Notes: generated by a model not told the origin, from the sequence alone. A DNA stretch of 64,000 bases from Saprospiraceae bacterium (GCA_019638455.1 JAHBTU010000003.1:434001-498000); one strand, 5' to 3'. Shown: positions 1 through 9,754, numbered from the stretch's first letter. Program-made: numbers and translations.

Positions 1-66
1 GTCGGGCGGCAAACAGGCTCCGAATATGGTGGCGGCGGCACCGCGAATAAATTGTTTGCGCTGCAT
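1..66 (-). CDS. Partial gene: N-terminus of an exported protein
   Basis: From an ATG at 64-66, 22 codons stay open to the left window edge. The peptide starts MQRKQFIRGAAATIFGAC: basic residues, then a small hydrophobic stretch and a Cys, which suggests a Tat-like or lipoprotein export signal. The protein itself cannot be identified because the rest lies outside the window. It is about 190 bp downstream of the end of the adhesin pseudogene on the same strand. Confidence 0.45.
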   Translation of the reverse strand, partial: MQRKQFIRGAAATIFGACLPPD

Positions 67-256
67 AGGTGCTTATTTCCAACATAGACGAAAACGGTGT
101 TGGCTGCCCCTGAACATTACAAAATACGGTATTGTCAGGCGGGTTTGCCTTTTTCAAACATACCAGCGCAAAACGTCCAAGTCAGGATGCCGAAAAAAAT
201 CAGCAAGGTGTCGAGTGGAGCAGTAGCGATGATGCTCATCTTTTGTGGTGTTACAC

Positions 257-1430
257 TTATTGCTGCACGACGAGTCGTTGGGCGGTGTAAAGATTCGGTG
301 CGGTGAGCGTCACCATGTAAGTGCAGCTGCCCAGTATTTTCCAGTCAAACGTCAGCATGTTTAACCCTTTTATTACTTCGCGCCGCTCTGTTAGGATGGT
401 TTTGCCTTGCGTTTCCAGCACGGAGATTTCCAGCGAGGCGTCTTGCTCGATTGAGAAAGGCAAACAAACATTGCGCCCGTCGCTGGGGTTGGGGTGAATG
501 ACGGTGTAAGCGGTTTGTGTGACGGCCACCGCCACTATTTTTGAAAATTGTGTTTTTCCGTCAAAATCCACTTGTCGCAAGCGATAGTAGTTCATGCCGG
601 GGCGAGGATTCATGTCTTTGAAGTTGTATGCCTGCAGGGCGGAGGAATGGCTGCTACCAGGCACGAAACCCAATGATTCGGGCAAGTTGTCATTAGCTTG
701 CAGGCGCTCCACATAAAAGCCTCTATTGTCGTGTTCGGAGGCTGTCGTCCAATGGAGGTGTACTGAGCCATCCCAGTATTTTCCTTGAAAATCAACCAAT
801 TCGACTGGCAGAGGGGCTCCAAAAGAGATCGTCACATCGCCTGTGTTGGGCTGATTGTAGTTGACAAACCAGCCGCTTGGCGCGTTAAACACGGCAAATG
901 TCCCGGTGAGGCTGCTGGAGGCCAGCACGGTTATCTGGTCGCCGCTGCTTGGTGAATAGCCGACGATTATCTGCAAAGTGCCTGACGGGTGGCCGTGCCA
1001 GTCACTTGCAGGAGGTCGTGATTGCCGTTCAGGGTTCCGTTCACTTGTATCTGAAGCACTTTTGAGTTGTTGTTGTAGTTGCCATCCACCGAGAGCGTCC
1101 CGATATTGTTGCCTGTGCTGCCAGGCAGCACGGAGCTTCCGGGTGTCAAATTTCCGACGAATGTGCCATCTCATCGAAAGCTGCTGCTACTGGCGATGAA
1201 ATTGGCTCCGGGGGGGGGTGAGAGTGCCATTGACGGTGATGATTCCGCCCTGTGTGTATGTTGCTCCTGCGTTGTTGTTGAACACGCCCGAGCTATTGAC
1301 GGTCAGGGTCGTACTCACGGAGCCGTCGTTGTTGAACACGCCTGACAGTGAAACAAGCCCGCCGCTGTAAACCGCGTCAGGCGCGTTGTTGAACTCCCCG
1401 TTGATGACTACTGTGCCGCCGCTCTGAAGC
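257..1430 (-). pseudogene. T9SS-sorted adhesin-like protein, frameshifted
   Basis: The intact 3' part encodes a typical Bacteroidota cell-surface ending: a segment containing LPVELVDFQGKYWDG and WTTASEHDNRGFYVERL, followed by a T9SS type A sorting domain beginning at HPNPSDGRNV and ending LVVQQ. Upstream are repetitive Asn/Gly-rich strands (GVFNNDGSVS, GVFNNNAGATY). The reading frame is broken three times. There is a 1-base shift at a run of nine G at 1210-1218, an in-frame TGA at 1171-1173 between SFR and DGTFVGN, and a lost base near 985-990 where one frame ends at LLQVTGTAT and another resumes at GTLQIIVGY. Repairing these joins one continuous protein. The 5' end runs straight into a membrane regulator at about 1430, so the original N-terminus and signal peptide are gone. 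It is most likely non-functional. Confidence 0.75.
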
Positions 1431-1741
1431 TCCTGGAAGTGGTCGAAAATAGCGGGATTGCGCAGGGCAAAATAAGCGATGATTGTCAACAACAAAATCA
1501 GCAGCAAACTGACGCCGATTAAATATGTGTGTTCCATGTCGGCCAGCAGGGAGGGGTCGCCCATGGCTGTGAGGCGAATTGCGATGAACACCAAGGTCAA
1601 AAAAGAGCGCAGCACCAAAAAGTACAGAAGCCAGCGCGTTGCCCCCAGCAAAAAGCGCAGGCGCGGTCCGCCGAAATCGGTGGTTGCGAGTGCCTCGCGA
1701 ATACGTCGCAGGCAATCCCAAGCGACAAAAACAGTTTGAAA

Positions 1742-2949
1742 GGGTACACATTTTCCGGTTAAGAAACCGGGCTTAGTTCTTTGAAAAGTCGGAAAAGAAA
1801 AATGGAGGGGAAATTTGTGGTTCCTAATCAAAATCCCCCCTTCCATATGCGCCGAAGCGCCCACAAAGATATTCTCGATTTTTTACACAGGGTCATACCC
1901 GGGTCCAGCAGCGGCCAATTGTCCAGGCGTGTTTGCCTGATGGCGAGCCTGATCCAAGCCTGCGTGCGCAACGGGCACTGTCGTTTGGAGAGTTTGAGCG
2001 AGGCCACGGAGGCTTACCGGGCGAGGAAGAAGTCCAGCCTGTTGCAGCAGGCCAAGCGTTGGCTGGGCAACAAGTGGACCGATTGGCAGACCTTTTACCT
2101 GCCCTTCGCCCAGTACTTTTTGCTGGGCTTGGCGGACAAGGGCGAGCTCGTGCTGGTCATGGACGGCAGCCAGACGGGCTCGGCCAACACGACGTTGATG
2201 CTCTCGGTCATGTGCCGAGGCTTTGCCATTCCGGTGGCTTGGGTGGTCAAAAAGGGGGAAAAGGGGCATTTCCCAGAGGAGATGCACACCGACCTGGTCA
2301 AAATGGTCGCCCACTTTTGTCCGCCGGGCTTCAGGATCGTGCTCTTGGGCGACGGGGAGTTTGACGGTCAGGGCCTGCGGCAGTGGTGTGTGGAGAACGG
2401 TTGGCTGTTCGTGGTCAGGACGTCCTCGGACCGCCTCATCGACTTTGACGGCGAGGTCGCACGCTTCGACTCTTTGCGTACCACCCGCAGCATTTGCTTT
2501 ATCGGGGGCGCCCTGCCGCTGGCAAACGCGGTGTACTGGCGCGGAAAAGGGCACTCAAAGCCCCTGTTCCTGTTGACCAACCTCGAACTGGGCCACGAGG
2601 CCTGCCATTACTACAAACGGAGGTTCAAGATCGAAACCTTGTTCAAGCACCTCAAGTCTGCCGGCTTCTACCTCCACAAGACACGGCTGAAATGTCCCAA
2701 AAAACTGGCAAACCTGATCATCGTGGCCGCTTTCTCCTTCGTCCTCAGTTTTTGCATGGGGGTGTTCATCAAGGAAAAAGAGCCAGTCGAAAGGCTCGAG
2801 GTCATCGTTCGAAAGGACAGGTTGCCCAAAATAGGCCCCATCGCAATCGCACAACTGGCCATCAGGAACGACTGCGACTGCGTCATTAACTTCTTTTCCG
2901 AATTGTCAAAGAACTTCGACTGGGTTTTTACCTGAAAAAATGTGTACCC
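1742..2949 (+). mobile_element. IS4-family insertion sequence, complete
   Basis: A 1208-bp element with terminal inverted repeats GGGTACACATTTT (1742-1754, and its complement at 2937-2949) and a single transposase gene. The flanks carry a 7-bp direct repeat TTTGAAA (1735-1741 and 2950-2956), the target duplication. Seven to eight bases is typical of the ISPepr1 group of IS4-family elements. Intact ends, intact gene and a perfect target duplication point to a fairly recent insertion, younger than the stops in the gene it interrupts or at least not yet eroded. Confidence 0.9.
1802..2935 (+). CDS. IS4-family DDE transposase
   Basis: It cuts and joins the ends of the surrounding insertion sequence. 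The RNase H-like catalytic core is visible. The first Asp is in VLVMDGSQTG, the second in IVLLGDGEFDG, and the Glu lies in YKRRFKIETLFKHLK. The last string fits the IS4 signature Y-(2)-R-(3)-E-(6)-K exactly. The length of 377 residues from the ATG at 1802 is normal for the family; a TTG at 1781 would add seven residues. The gene fills nearly the whole element, ending 14 bp before its right end. No frameshift or stop is seen, so the enzyme is probably active. Confidence 0.92.
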   Translation: MEGKFVVPNQNPPFHMRRSAHKDILDFLHRVIPGSSSGQLSRRVCLMASLIQACVRNGHCRLESLSEATEAYRARKKSSLLQQAKRWLGNKWTDWQTFYLPFAQYFLLGLADKGELVLVMDGSQTGSANTTLMLSVMCRGFAIPVAWVVKKGEKGHFPEEMHTDLVKMVAHFCPPGFRIVLLGDGEFDGQGLRQWCVENGWLFVVRTSSDRLIDFDGEVARFDSLRTTRSICFIGGALPLANAVYWRGKGHSKPLFLLTNLELGHEACHYYKRRFKIETLFKHLKSAGFYLHKTRLKCPKKLANLIIVAAFSFVLSFCMGVFIKEKEPVERLEVIVRKDRLPKIGPIAIAQLAIRNDCDCVINFFSELSKNFDWVFT

Positions 2950-3692
2950 TTTGAAAAAAAACAGCACAGAAACTCACGCAAATCCCCAGTATCGTCGAAT
3001 ACAAATGGTGGTAATAGACCTCTGCCTCGGCCCAGTATCCCTTGTAAAAGCCAACAAAAAAGACGACGAGCGATAAGCTGGTCAACGCGACAAAAATATG
3101 AGTCATGCGGCGTTTGGATTGCCCCAGCAGGTGCAGCACAAAGCAGTGCAGGGACCAAAACCCCAACATCAGCGACACCTCGTAGGCACATACTCATGCC
3201 GGATGCCGATGTACCCAGTCCGAATAGGGCAGCACGAGGTAGAAAATCCGCTGGAAAGCGATGGTGAGGAAATAAATGCCTAGCCATCGGTTGGCGACAT
3301 CGCCTCAGCGGATAGTGAAACACAGCCCGGCGAGCAACAAGCTTTGAATGAGAATGGCGATGAGCAGACCTTGCAGGCATAGTTGGCAAAGTTTCTTTAC
3401 TGGGGCGATACTTTTTGCAAAAATGCCGCTTTTTAAAAAAAGGCAGGCCAGGCTTTCGCCCGGCCCACCTAATAACCCCAAAAAACCAAATGAAAACAAT
3501 TACTTCAACTATCTACTGAAACAAATGCCCTAACATCGGCATATCGCGGCAAATAAAAAATGTTACCATCTTGCGAGAAAAAAATCATCGAACATCCAGA
3601 TTGGGCAAGATTTGGCGGCACGCGGCATACGCAGGCTATATTGACCTTTCAGGGGCGAGGGCCATTTTGCGCGTCATTCCCCAAAAAATCCA

Positions 3693-4949
3693 ATGCGCAT
3701 TCCTACTATTTTCCATAGTCTTTATTTTCAGGTCATCATCGGGATAATGGCGGGCATTGCAGTGGGCATCCTGTCTCCGGCGTGGGGGGCAGCGATGAAG
3801 CCCGTGGCGGACACTTTTATCAACATGATAAAGATGGTCATTGGGCCAGTAATCTTCCTGACCATCGTGTTGGGCGTAGGCGGTGTGGGCAGCATGAAAA
3901 AACTGGGTCGCATCGGTGGCAAAGCTTTGCTATACTTTGAACTGGTGACCACGTTTGCCCTGCTCATCGGTATGGGCGTGGCCCACGTCGCCCGCCCGGG
4001 CGACGGGATGGACACCTCTGCGGCGGAGGCGGGTGCGGAGCGAGTGGCGCAGTACCAAAAAACAGCGTTGGGAATGGACTGGGTTGCTTTTTTCACCCAC
4101 ATCGTGCCCTCCAATGTAGTGGAGGCATTTGCCAAGGGCGACATTTTGCAAATCTTGTTTTTTGCGCTGTTGTTTGGCATCGGCCTCAACACTTTGGGCG
4201 ATACTGGTCAACACTTGATGGGTACTTTCGACCGCTTGCTCAAGGCGCTTTTCAAAGTGCTGCACCTTGTGATGCGCCTAGCCCCGTTCGGCGCGTTTGG
4301 CGGCATGGCATACACGGTGGGCAAGTTTGGGCTGGGAGTGTTGCTGGGGTTGGGCAAGCTCATGGCGGCGGTTTATCTGACCATGACGCTGTTCGTCTTT
4401 ATCGCGCTTGCTGGGATATGCCGTCTGTACGGCTTTCGATTGCTCGCCCTGCTCAGGCACCTGCGCGAAGAACTGTTGCTGGTGTTGGGCACCTCGTCGT
4501 CGGAGGCGGTGCTGCCTCAGCTGATGCACAAGTTGGAGACTTTTGGCTGCCCGCGAGCCATTGTGGGGCTTGTGGTGCCTACGGGGTATTCCTTCAACCT
4601 GGATGGCACGACGATATATTTGTCTATGGCCATGTTGTTTTTGGCGCAAGCTTTTAGTGTCCAGCTCTCTTGGGGCGAGCAGTTCACGATTTTGGGGGTT
4701 TTGATGCTCACTTCCAAGGGGGCAGCTGCCGTCACGGGGGGAGGATTTGTGGTGCTTGCCTCCACATTGGCCAGTATCCCAACGGTGCCGATTGAAGGTC
4801 TTGCGTTGTTGTTGGGCGTGGACAGGTTCATGTCGGAGGCGCGGGCCATGACCAATTTTGTCGGCAACGCAGTGGCGACGGTCGTCATCGCCAAAAGCGA
4901 GCAGGCATGGGAGGCGCCATTGTTTGAGTCAAACAATGACCAATTTTGA
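3693..4949 (+). CDS. Dicarboxylate/cation symporter (DctA/GltP family)
   Basis: Inner-membrane secondary transporter of the DAACS family, which brings in C4-dicarboxylates or acidic amino acids with protons or sodium. The 418 residues match the family length. Landmarks in order: the serine-rich hairpin GTSSSEAVLP (about 266), the helix 7 motif GYSFNLDGTTIY (about 296, the NMDGT region), the second hairpin LTSKGAAAVTGGGF (about 338) and the helix 8 substrate motif DRFMSEARAMTNFVGNA (about 376). The TSSSEAVLP form resembles DctA more than GltP, so succinate, fumarate or malate is the likeliest substrate (inference). It stands alone; the next gene begins 112 bp downstream and has its own operator. 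Confidence 0.85.
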   Translation: MRIPTIFHSLYFQVIIGIMAGIAVGILSPAWGAAMKPVADTFINMIKMVIGPVIFLTIVLGVGGVGSMKKLGRIGGKALLYFELVTTFALLIGMGVAHVARPGDGMDTSAAEAGAERVAQYQKTALGMDWVAFFTHIVPSNVVEAFAKGDILQILFFALLFGIGLNTLGDTGQHLMGTFDRLLKALFKVLHLVMRLAPFGAFGGMAYTVGKFGLGVLLGLGKLMAAVYLTMTLFVFIALAGICRLYGFRLLALLRHLREELLLVLGTSSSEAVLPQLMHKLETFGCPRAIVGLVVPTGYSFNLDGTTIYLSMAMLFLAQAFSVQLSWGEQFTILGVLMLTSKGAAAVTGGGFVVLASTLASIPTVPIEGLALLLGVDRFMSEARAMTNFVGNAVATVVIAKSEQAWEAPLFESNNDQF

Positions 4950-5029
4950 CAAATTCAGAATTAAATAAAGCAATGTTAGGGGTAGCACGATGTTTTGTCC
5001 GTCAATTGGAAAAGTCGCAATGAAACATT

Positions 5030-5050
5030 TCTTTTTGCGCAAACGATTGC
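5030..5050 (+). promoter_or_regulatory. LacI-type operator abutting a -7 element
   Basis: GCAAACGATTGC (5039-5050) is a near-perfect palindrome of the kind bound by LacI-family proteins. It lies 11 bp before the TonB receptor ATG. Directly before it is TCTTTTTG (5030-5037), one base off the Bacteroidota -7 consensus TAnnTTTG, with a TTG about 21 bases further upstream. The same palindrome occurs at lacI (15163) and before the sigma gene (16233), so the LacI protein encoded here probably represses this promoter. Confidence 0.65.
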
Positions 5051-5061
5051 TCAGTTAGAAA

Positions 5062-8025
5062 ATGCCACTTTCTGCATCAATTTTGCTTAAAACACACGAC
5101 GTGCGTTGCCTTTTGGTAGTTTTCGCTGCTTTGTGCTGCTTGGACAACACGGTGGCCCAAAGTGCCATTCTCAAAGGAAAAATCACCGACGCGGCTTCCA
5201 AAGGGCCGCTCGGCTTTGCCACGGTGGCGTTGCCCGGCCTCGCCTTAGGGGCCGTCTCCACTGCGGATGGGATGTACCGCGTGACGAACATCCCCGTTGG
5301 CAGCCACAGCGTCAGGGTCGCGTACACGGGGTATGAGGCCATAGAGCGCACCGTTGAGTTCATTGCTGGCGAGACGGTGGAAATGGATTTCGTGCTGGGG
5401 GAAGCCGTCACGACAATGGGAGAGGTGGTCATCGCCGCACAGGCTTATGGCCAGCAGGCCGCCATCAACCAACAGATTGCCTCCAACACCATCGTGAACG
5501 TCATTTCTAAGGAAAAGCTACAAGAGCTGCCCGACCAAAATGCTGCCGAGGCGTTAGGCCGCCTGTCGGGAGTAGCGGTGCAGCGCGATGCCGGGGAAGG
5601 ACAAAAAGTCGTGATTCGCGGACTTTCCCCGCGCTTTGCCTCCGTTACCATCAACGGCGAGCGCATCCCCTCCACCGATGGCAGCGACCGCTCGGTTGAC
5701 CTGAGCATGATAAGCCCCGATATGCTTTCGGGGGTCGAGCTGTTCAAAGCCATCCGCCCAGACATGGACGGCGACGCAGTGGGCGGCACCGTGAACTTTA
5801 CCGTGAAAAAAGCCGACAAAGGTTTCAACGGAGACATACGTCTGTTTGGCGGCTACAACGGCATTTCCGAAAAAACAGGCCCTTGGCGCGGAAGCACCAC
5901 GCTGAGCAACCGGTTCCTGAATAACAAGCTAGGCTTGCTTCTCACTGGCAACTTCCAACGCGCTGACCGCAGCTCGCACAACCTCGAAGGCAATTACTAT
6001 TTCAGCGACATCGTGGGCGACAGCGCCATCATTCGCGCCTCCTCCCTCACTTTGACCGACCAAATCGAGACCCGCGACCGCTACGGAGCCAGTTTGACGG
6101 CGGACTATGCCTTGAAAAACGGCTTCATCGTCGCCAACTCTTTTTGGGGGAACACCGAGCGCGACGTGTTGCGCCGCCGCCGCAGCTTCCGCTCGGCCGA
6201 AGGCCAACAGGAGTTCAGCATCAGAGAAATCGAACAAAACGTGCGCCTCCTCTCCAACTCACTATCGGGCGAACACAACTTTGGCTCATTCGCGCTGAAT
6301 TGGCGTAGCTCCTACAGCACCACCTTGCAAGAAACTCCTTGGTCGCTTGATATGCGTTTCCGCGAAACGGCGGCGCTCACCCCCGAACACGACGACTCCA
6401 AAGGGCCGGAAATACTCGTGCAAGGCTACAAAAATGACCTGAACTCAACGCTCTTGCACGACTCGCGTTTTTCACCACAACAAGTGACCGACTACAACGC
6501 GACCAGCCAACTTGACTTGCGCTACAATTTTGTTTTGTCCGAAAAAATAAACGGCTATCTCAAAACAGGCGGCAAATACCGACAGAATGGCCGCACTCGC
6601 GACAACACCCAACTGCTCTCGCAGCCGTATTTAGCCAATGAAAACTACCCGCGTAGGGAACCAGAGCGGTTTCTGCTCAACCCCAACAATCGAGCCTACA
6701 TGCTCAACTTCTTGGGCGACTACCGCAATCTCAACTTTCTTGGCGGCGACTTTTCGTTGTTTCCCAACAACAACCAACAGTCAGTAGTGGTGCCAGAACA
6801 AGACATGGCCATTTACAACGACTTCTGGGGCACCAACTACCGCCCCGGCGACACGATTGGGTACCCCGGGCATCTGGATATGAACAAAGTGCGGGCGTTC
6901 TACGAACGATACAAAATGGAATACGATACATTCCGGGAAGTGGACGCAGAAGATTATAGCGGCACAGAAAAAATCTATGCGGGCTACCTAATGACCGAAC
7001 TCAATATCGGCAAGCGCCTGATGCTCATGGGAGGCGTGCGCTACGAAAACACACGACAGGACTATCGCAGCGTTTCTTTTGCCCTGCGCGACCCCGAAGA
7101 CGACCCCGACGCTCAACGCCCCCCCGTTGACACACGCGCCGCCTCCGGCTATGTCGAGTGGCTCCCTATGGTGCATTTGCGCTACAAGTTCACCAAATGG
7201 TTCGATGTCCGCCTCGCTGCTACAAAAACCCTCAACCGTCCCGATTTTTTCAGCCTCGTACCATGGGAAATCATCGTGCCACAAAACCCGCCGCGCATCA
7301 GCAGAGGAAGACCCGATTTGAGACATACCACAGCATGGAACTACGATGCATTCGCCTACTTCTACAACCGATACGGGCTGCTCACGGTAGGCGGATTCTA
7401 CAAGCGACTCGAAAATGTGGATGTGCAAAGCCGCTCAACCATCATCGGCGGGAAATACGCTGGCTACCAACTCAATCAACCCATCAACCTGCCCGGCGTC
7501 TCGCTCGTAAAGGGACTTGAAATTGACTTTCAAAGCAACCTTCGCTCCTTGCCCAAACCTTTCAACGGCATCATCTTAGGCGCCAACCTCACCTTGGTAC
7601 GCTCCATGACGCAAGTGCCCTTTTTTGAAATCAAGCAAATTTTTGACCCCACCACCCCTCCATTCTTTTTCACCGAAGTGACCGATACCGTGCGCACCGG
7701 ACGAGTGCCGGGGCAGGCAAACGTTATCGCCAATATGCAGCTGGGCTACGAATGGAAAGGCTTTTCGGGCCGAGTTTCCATGGGGCTGCAGGACAATAGC
7801 CTTGCCCAAGTGGGCGAACGCGCCGAACTGGACGCTTTCACCGACCGCTCGGTGCGATGGGATGTAGCGGTACAACAGAAAATCAACCGCCGTTGGGCTG
7901 CTTTTCTCAATCTGAACAACTTGAGCAATCAGCCAGAAGCCGCCTTCATAGGCAACTCCAATTTTCCCAGCGAACGTGAATTTTTTGGCATGACCGGAGA
8001 AGTCGGTCTGCGCTATAAATGGTAA
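5062..8025 (+). CDS. TonB-dependent outer-membrane receptor
   Basis: Outer-membrane gated porin of 987 residues, probably importing an oligosaccharide. Order: signal peptide ending near DNTVAQS, a carboxypeptidase-like regulatory domain (about 37-115, ILKGKITDAASKGPLGFATV), a plug domain (about 125-245, with LPDQNAAEALGRLSGV and VVIRGLSPRFASVTINGERI), then a long beta-barrel ending GLRYKW. The plug wording, especially FASVTINGERIPS, fits the TIGR01782 (Xanthomonas/Caulobacter) receptor group rather than SusC, and no SusD partner follows. Instead a secreted beta-helix protein begins 12 bp downstream, probably in the same transcript. Given the pectinase and uronate genes nearby and the LacI operator at its start, pectic or glucuronate-containing oligosaccharides are the likely cargo (inference). 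Confidence 0.9.
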   Translation: MPLSASILLKTHDVRCLLVVFAALCCLDNTVAQSAILKGKITDAASKGPLGFATVALPGLALGAVSTADGMYRVTNIPVGSHSVRVAYTGYEAIERTVEFIAGETVEMDFVLGEAVTTMGEVVIAAQAYGQQAAINQQIASNTIVNVISKEKLQELPDQNAAEALGRLSGVAVQRDAGEGQKVVIRGLSPRFASVTINGERIPSTDGSDRSVDLSMISPDMLSGVELFKAIRPDMDGDAVGGTVNFTVKKADKGFNGDIRLFGGYNGISEKTGPWRGSTTLSNRFLNNKLGLLLTGNFQRADRSSHNLEGNYYFSDIVGDSAIIRASSLTLTDQIETRDRYGASLTADYALKNGFIVANSFWGNTERDVLRRRRSFRSAEGQQEFSIREIEQNVRLLSNSLSGEHNFGSFALNWRSSYSTTLQETPWSLDMRFRETAALTPEHDDSKGPEILVQGYKNDLNSTLLHDSRFSPQQVTDYNATSQLDLRYNFVLSEKINGYLKTGGKYRQNGRTRDNTQLLSQPYLANENYPRREPERFLLNPNNRAYMLNFLGDYRNLNFLGGDFSLFPNNNQQSVVVPEQDMAIYNDFWGTNYRPGDTIGYPGHLDMNKVRAFYERYKMEYDTFREVDAEDYSGTEKIYAGYLMTELNIGKRLMLMGGVRYENTRQDYRSVSFALRDPEDDPDAQRPPVDTRAASGYVEWLPMVHLRYKFTKWFDVRLAATKTLNRPDFFSLVPWEIIVPQNPPRISRGRPDLRHTTAWNYDAFAYFYNRYGLLTVGGFYKRLENVDVQSRSTIIGGKYAGYQLNQPINLPGVSLVKGLEIDFQSNLRSLPKPFNGIILGANLTLVRSMTQVPFFEIKQIFDPTTPPFFFTEVTDTVRTGRVPGQANVIANMQLGYEWKGFSGRVSMGLQDNSLAQVGERAELDAFTDRSVRWDVAVQQKINRRWAAFLNLNNLSNQPEAAFIGNSNFPSEREFFGMTGEVGLRYKW

Positions 8026-8037
8026 AATGTTTTTGAC

Positions 8038-9549
8038 ATGAAAAAAACGCTACTCATCACCAGCCTTTGGGGCCTGATTGCCCAACTGGGCTTGGCTCAA
8101 ACCCTCGTCGTGAACCCCGGGCCTGCTGGCACCCTCAACCAAGCTATTGCCAACAACCCCAACATCACGACCTTTATCCTGAAACGGGACTTCCCCTACT
8201 TGCTCTCTGGCGAGCTCATTGTCTCCTCTCCTATCACCATCAAGGCCGAACCCGGCTCAGGCAAGCGCCCCATCCTGCTATATGCTCCACCCTCCGGCGC
8301 GCCAAACATTGACCAAATCATCCGCACCAGCGCCAACCTGCGGCTCGAAGGACTTCACCTGACCAACCGCGACAACCTTGCAGGCATCTCGCAGCGCATG
8401 ATTCGTACCACAGCCGACAACCTGCGCATCGAGACACACGACTGCATATTCGACGACTCAGGACAAACCGCTTTTCGCTTGGACGGCAAAAACAACAAAA
8501 TATATGTGACGAACTGCTATGCCTCACGCATGGGACAGCCAAACAACCCCGATAATGGACGTTTCATCGACGACAGAGGCAATGATGTGGATTCGGTGGT
8601 CATTGAAAACTCTGCCGTTTACAACGTGACCAGCCGCATCTATCGCAACGGCGGCTCCTTGGTCAACTATATGCGCATCGAAGGCAGCACTTTCATGAAC
8701 TCCATGCAGCGTGGATTCGAAGTGCTCAAAGTCAGGGAATTTGTTTTTCTCAACAACATCTGCGCCGACTTGCACATCAACGGACGAGACTCCAGCTTGG
8801 TGCCGGACAACAATGAAACCAATATCAACAAGGCATGGATTCGTATAGATTCGACAGGCAGTGGCGGCGAAAAATGGACCATCGGCTATTCCAACTTTTT
8901 CTACACACCCACGCAAATAGACTATTACAAATTCCCTTTCGTCAATGACAACGACGACACTGTCACCGTCGTCTCTTTCTTCAATCCAAATGCCCTAAAG
9001 GCCATCGAAACTGGCGGCTGGGGCAATACCATCATCTCCGAACCCCTGTCTTTCATCAACCCTCCCGTATTCCCGCGCTCCATCATTGATACCTTTAATT
9101 TCGGTGCCAACGCCAACGCAATGCCGTGGGATATGAGTGGCCTCACACCTGACCCAATATACTCCCAGTTGCCGGTAGGCACATCGCGCTATTCCACTTT
9201 GCACAATTTTAACTACACCTGCGATGCCCAATCCAACACAGCAGGCGTGAACGGAACAAGACTCGGCGCCACGCTTTGGGGAGATTGTCTGGTATCAATC
9301 AATGACCTGTTCGACCAGCATAACGTCTTGTTCTATCCCAACCCTGCCAATGACATGGTTTACATAACTGGCTTGGCAAAAATAACAAGGGTACAGATGT
9401 TCGACGTGCGCGGCAAGATTCTGCGTTCGCTCTCCCCCGCGAGCGACTGGCTTGAAATCCCCCTACAAGGTCTTGCTAACGGCATCTATTTTATCAATCT
9501 TGTAGATGAAAAAGGACAAGTGAGTACCAGACAACTTGTAAAACAGTGA
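8038..9549 (+). CDS. Secreted parallel beta-helix protein with T9SS domain (DUF4957/DUF5123-like)
   Basis: 503 residues with a signal peptide (MKKTLLITSLWGLIAQLGLAQ), a central run of short beta-helix strands (LRLEGLHLTN, LRIETHDCIFDDSG, KIYVTNCYASRMG, VVIENSAVYNV, MRIEGSTFMNSM) and a C-terminal T9SS sorting domain starting at FYPNPANDMVYITG. The fold is that of pectate lyases and related polysaccharide-binding proteins. No catalytic residues can be assigned by eye, so binding or lyase activity is open. It follows the TonB receptor by 12 bp, probably one operon, and takes the place SusD-like proteins hold elsewhere. The product is expected on the cell surface or released. Confidence 0.75.
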   Translation: MKKTLLITSLWGLIAQLGLAQTLVVNPGPAGTLNQAIANNPNITTFILKRDFPYLLSGELIVSSPITIKAEPGSGKRPILLYAPPSGAPNIDQIIRTSANLRLEGLHLTNRDNLAGISQRMIRTTADNLRIETHDCIFDDSGQTAFRLDGKNNKIYVTNCYASRMGQPNNPDNGRFIDDRGNDVDSVVIENSAVYNVTSRIYRNGGSLVNYMRIEGSTFMNSMQRGFEVLKVREFVFLNNICADLHINGRDSSLVPDNNETNINKAWIRIDSTGSGGEKWTIGYSNFFYTPTQIDYYKFPFVNDNDDTVTVVSFFNPNALKAIETGGWGNTIISEPLSFINPPVFPRSIIDTFNFGANANAMPWDMSGLTPDPIYSQLPVGTSRYSTLHNFNYTCDAQSNTAGVNGTRLGATLWGDCLVSINDLFDQHNVLFYPNPANDMVYITGLAKITRVQMFDVRGKILRSLSPASDWLEIPLQGLANGIYFINLVDEKGQVSTRQLVKQ

Positions 9550-9754
9550 ACAACCCCGCTCTCAGCAAAAGCGCGGCAGGTGTGCTCACAAAAAGAAAAA
9601 CCAGCTCGGCATCCCAGTGCTCATTGTTCGTACAAAAAGCATGGGGCTCTCCTTGAAAAACACCTTTCTGACCCTTGTGATATTTTCTGGAAAAATGAAA
9701 ATCGCTCGGCTCTGCTGCCGCGCGAACACTATAACTCGTTACCAAATTTTGGCC

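Larger units (their letters stand above)
1431..3499 (-). pseudogene. AraC-type regulator with N-terminal membrane domain, decayed and IS-split
   Basis: Deleting the insertion sequence at 1742-2949 plus one 7-bp target copy joins VSFCAVFFQ to TVFVAWDCLRRI in one frame. The joined protein has many hydrophobic helices (LQGLLIAILIQSLLLAG, WLGIYFLTIAFQRIFYLVL, TYLIGVSLLLILLLTII). This matches the membrane half of Bacteroidota AraC-family regulators. Two TGA codons interrupt the same frame, at 3305-3307 and 3194-3196 (minus strand), and both could be CGA to TGA changes. The expected C-terminal AraC DNA-binding domain is missing. After NPAIFDHFQ the frame passes directly into the adhesin strands near 1425-1440. 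The start codon is uncertain; 3499 is the upstream limit of the open frame. The family call is by the pattern of helices only, and a 7TM sensor or kinase input domain is an alternative. Confidence 0.65.

Noticed and set aside
1171..3307. Three in-frame TGA codons suggested that TGA might be read as an amino acid here.
   Set aside because: Many intact genes in the window use TGA as their stop (pgk, uxuB, yceI), so the TGAs mark decay of two dead genes.
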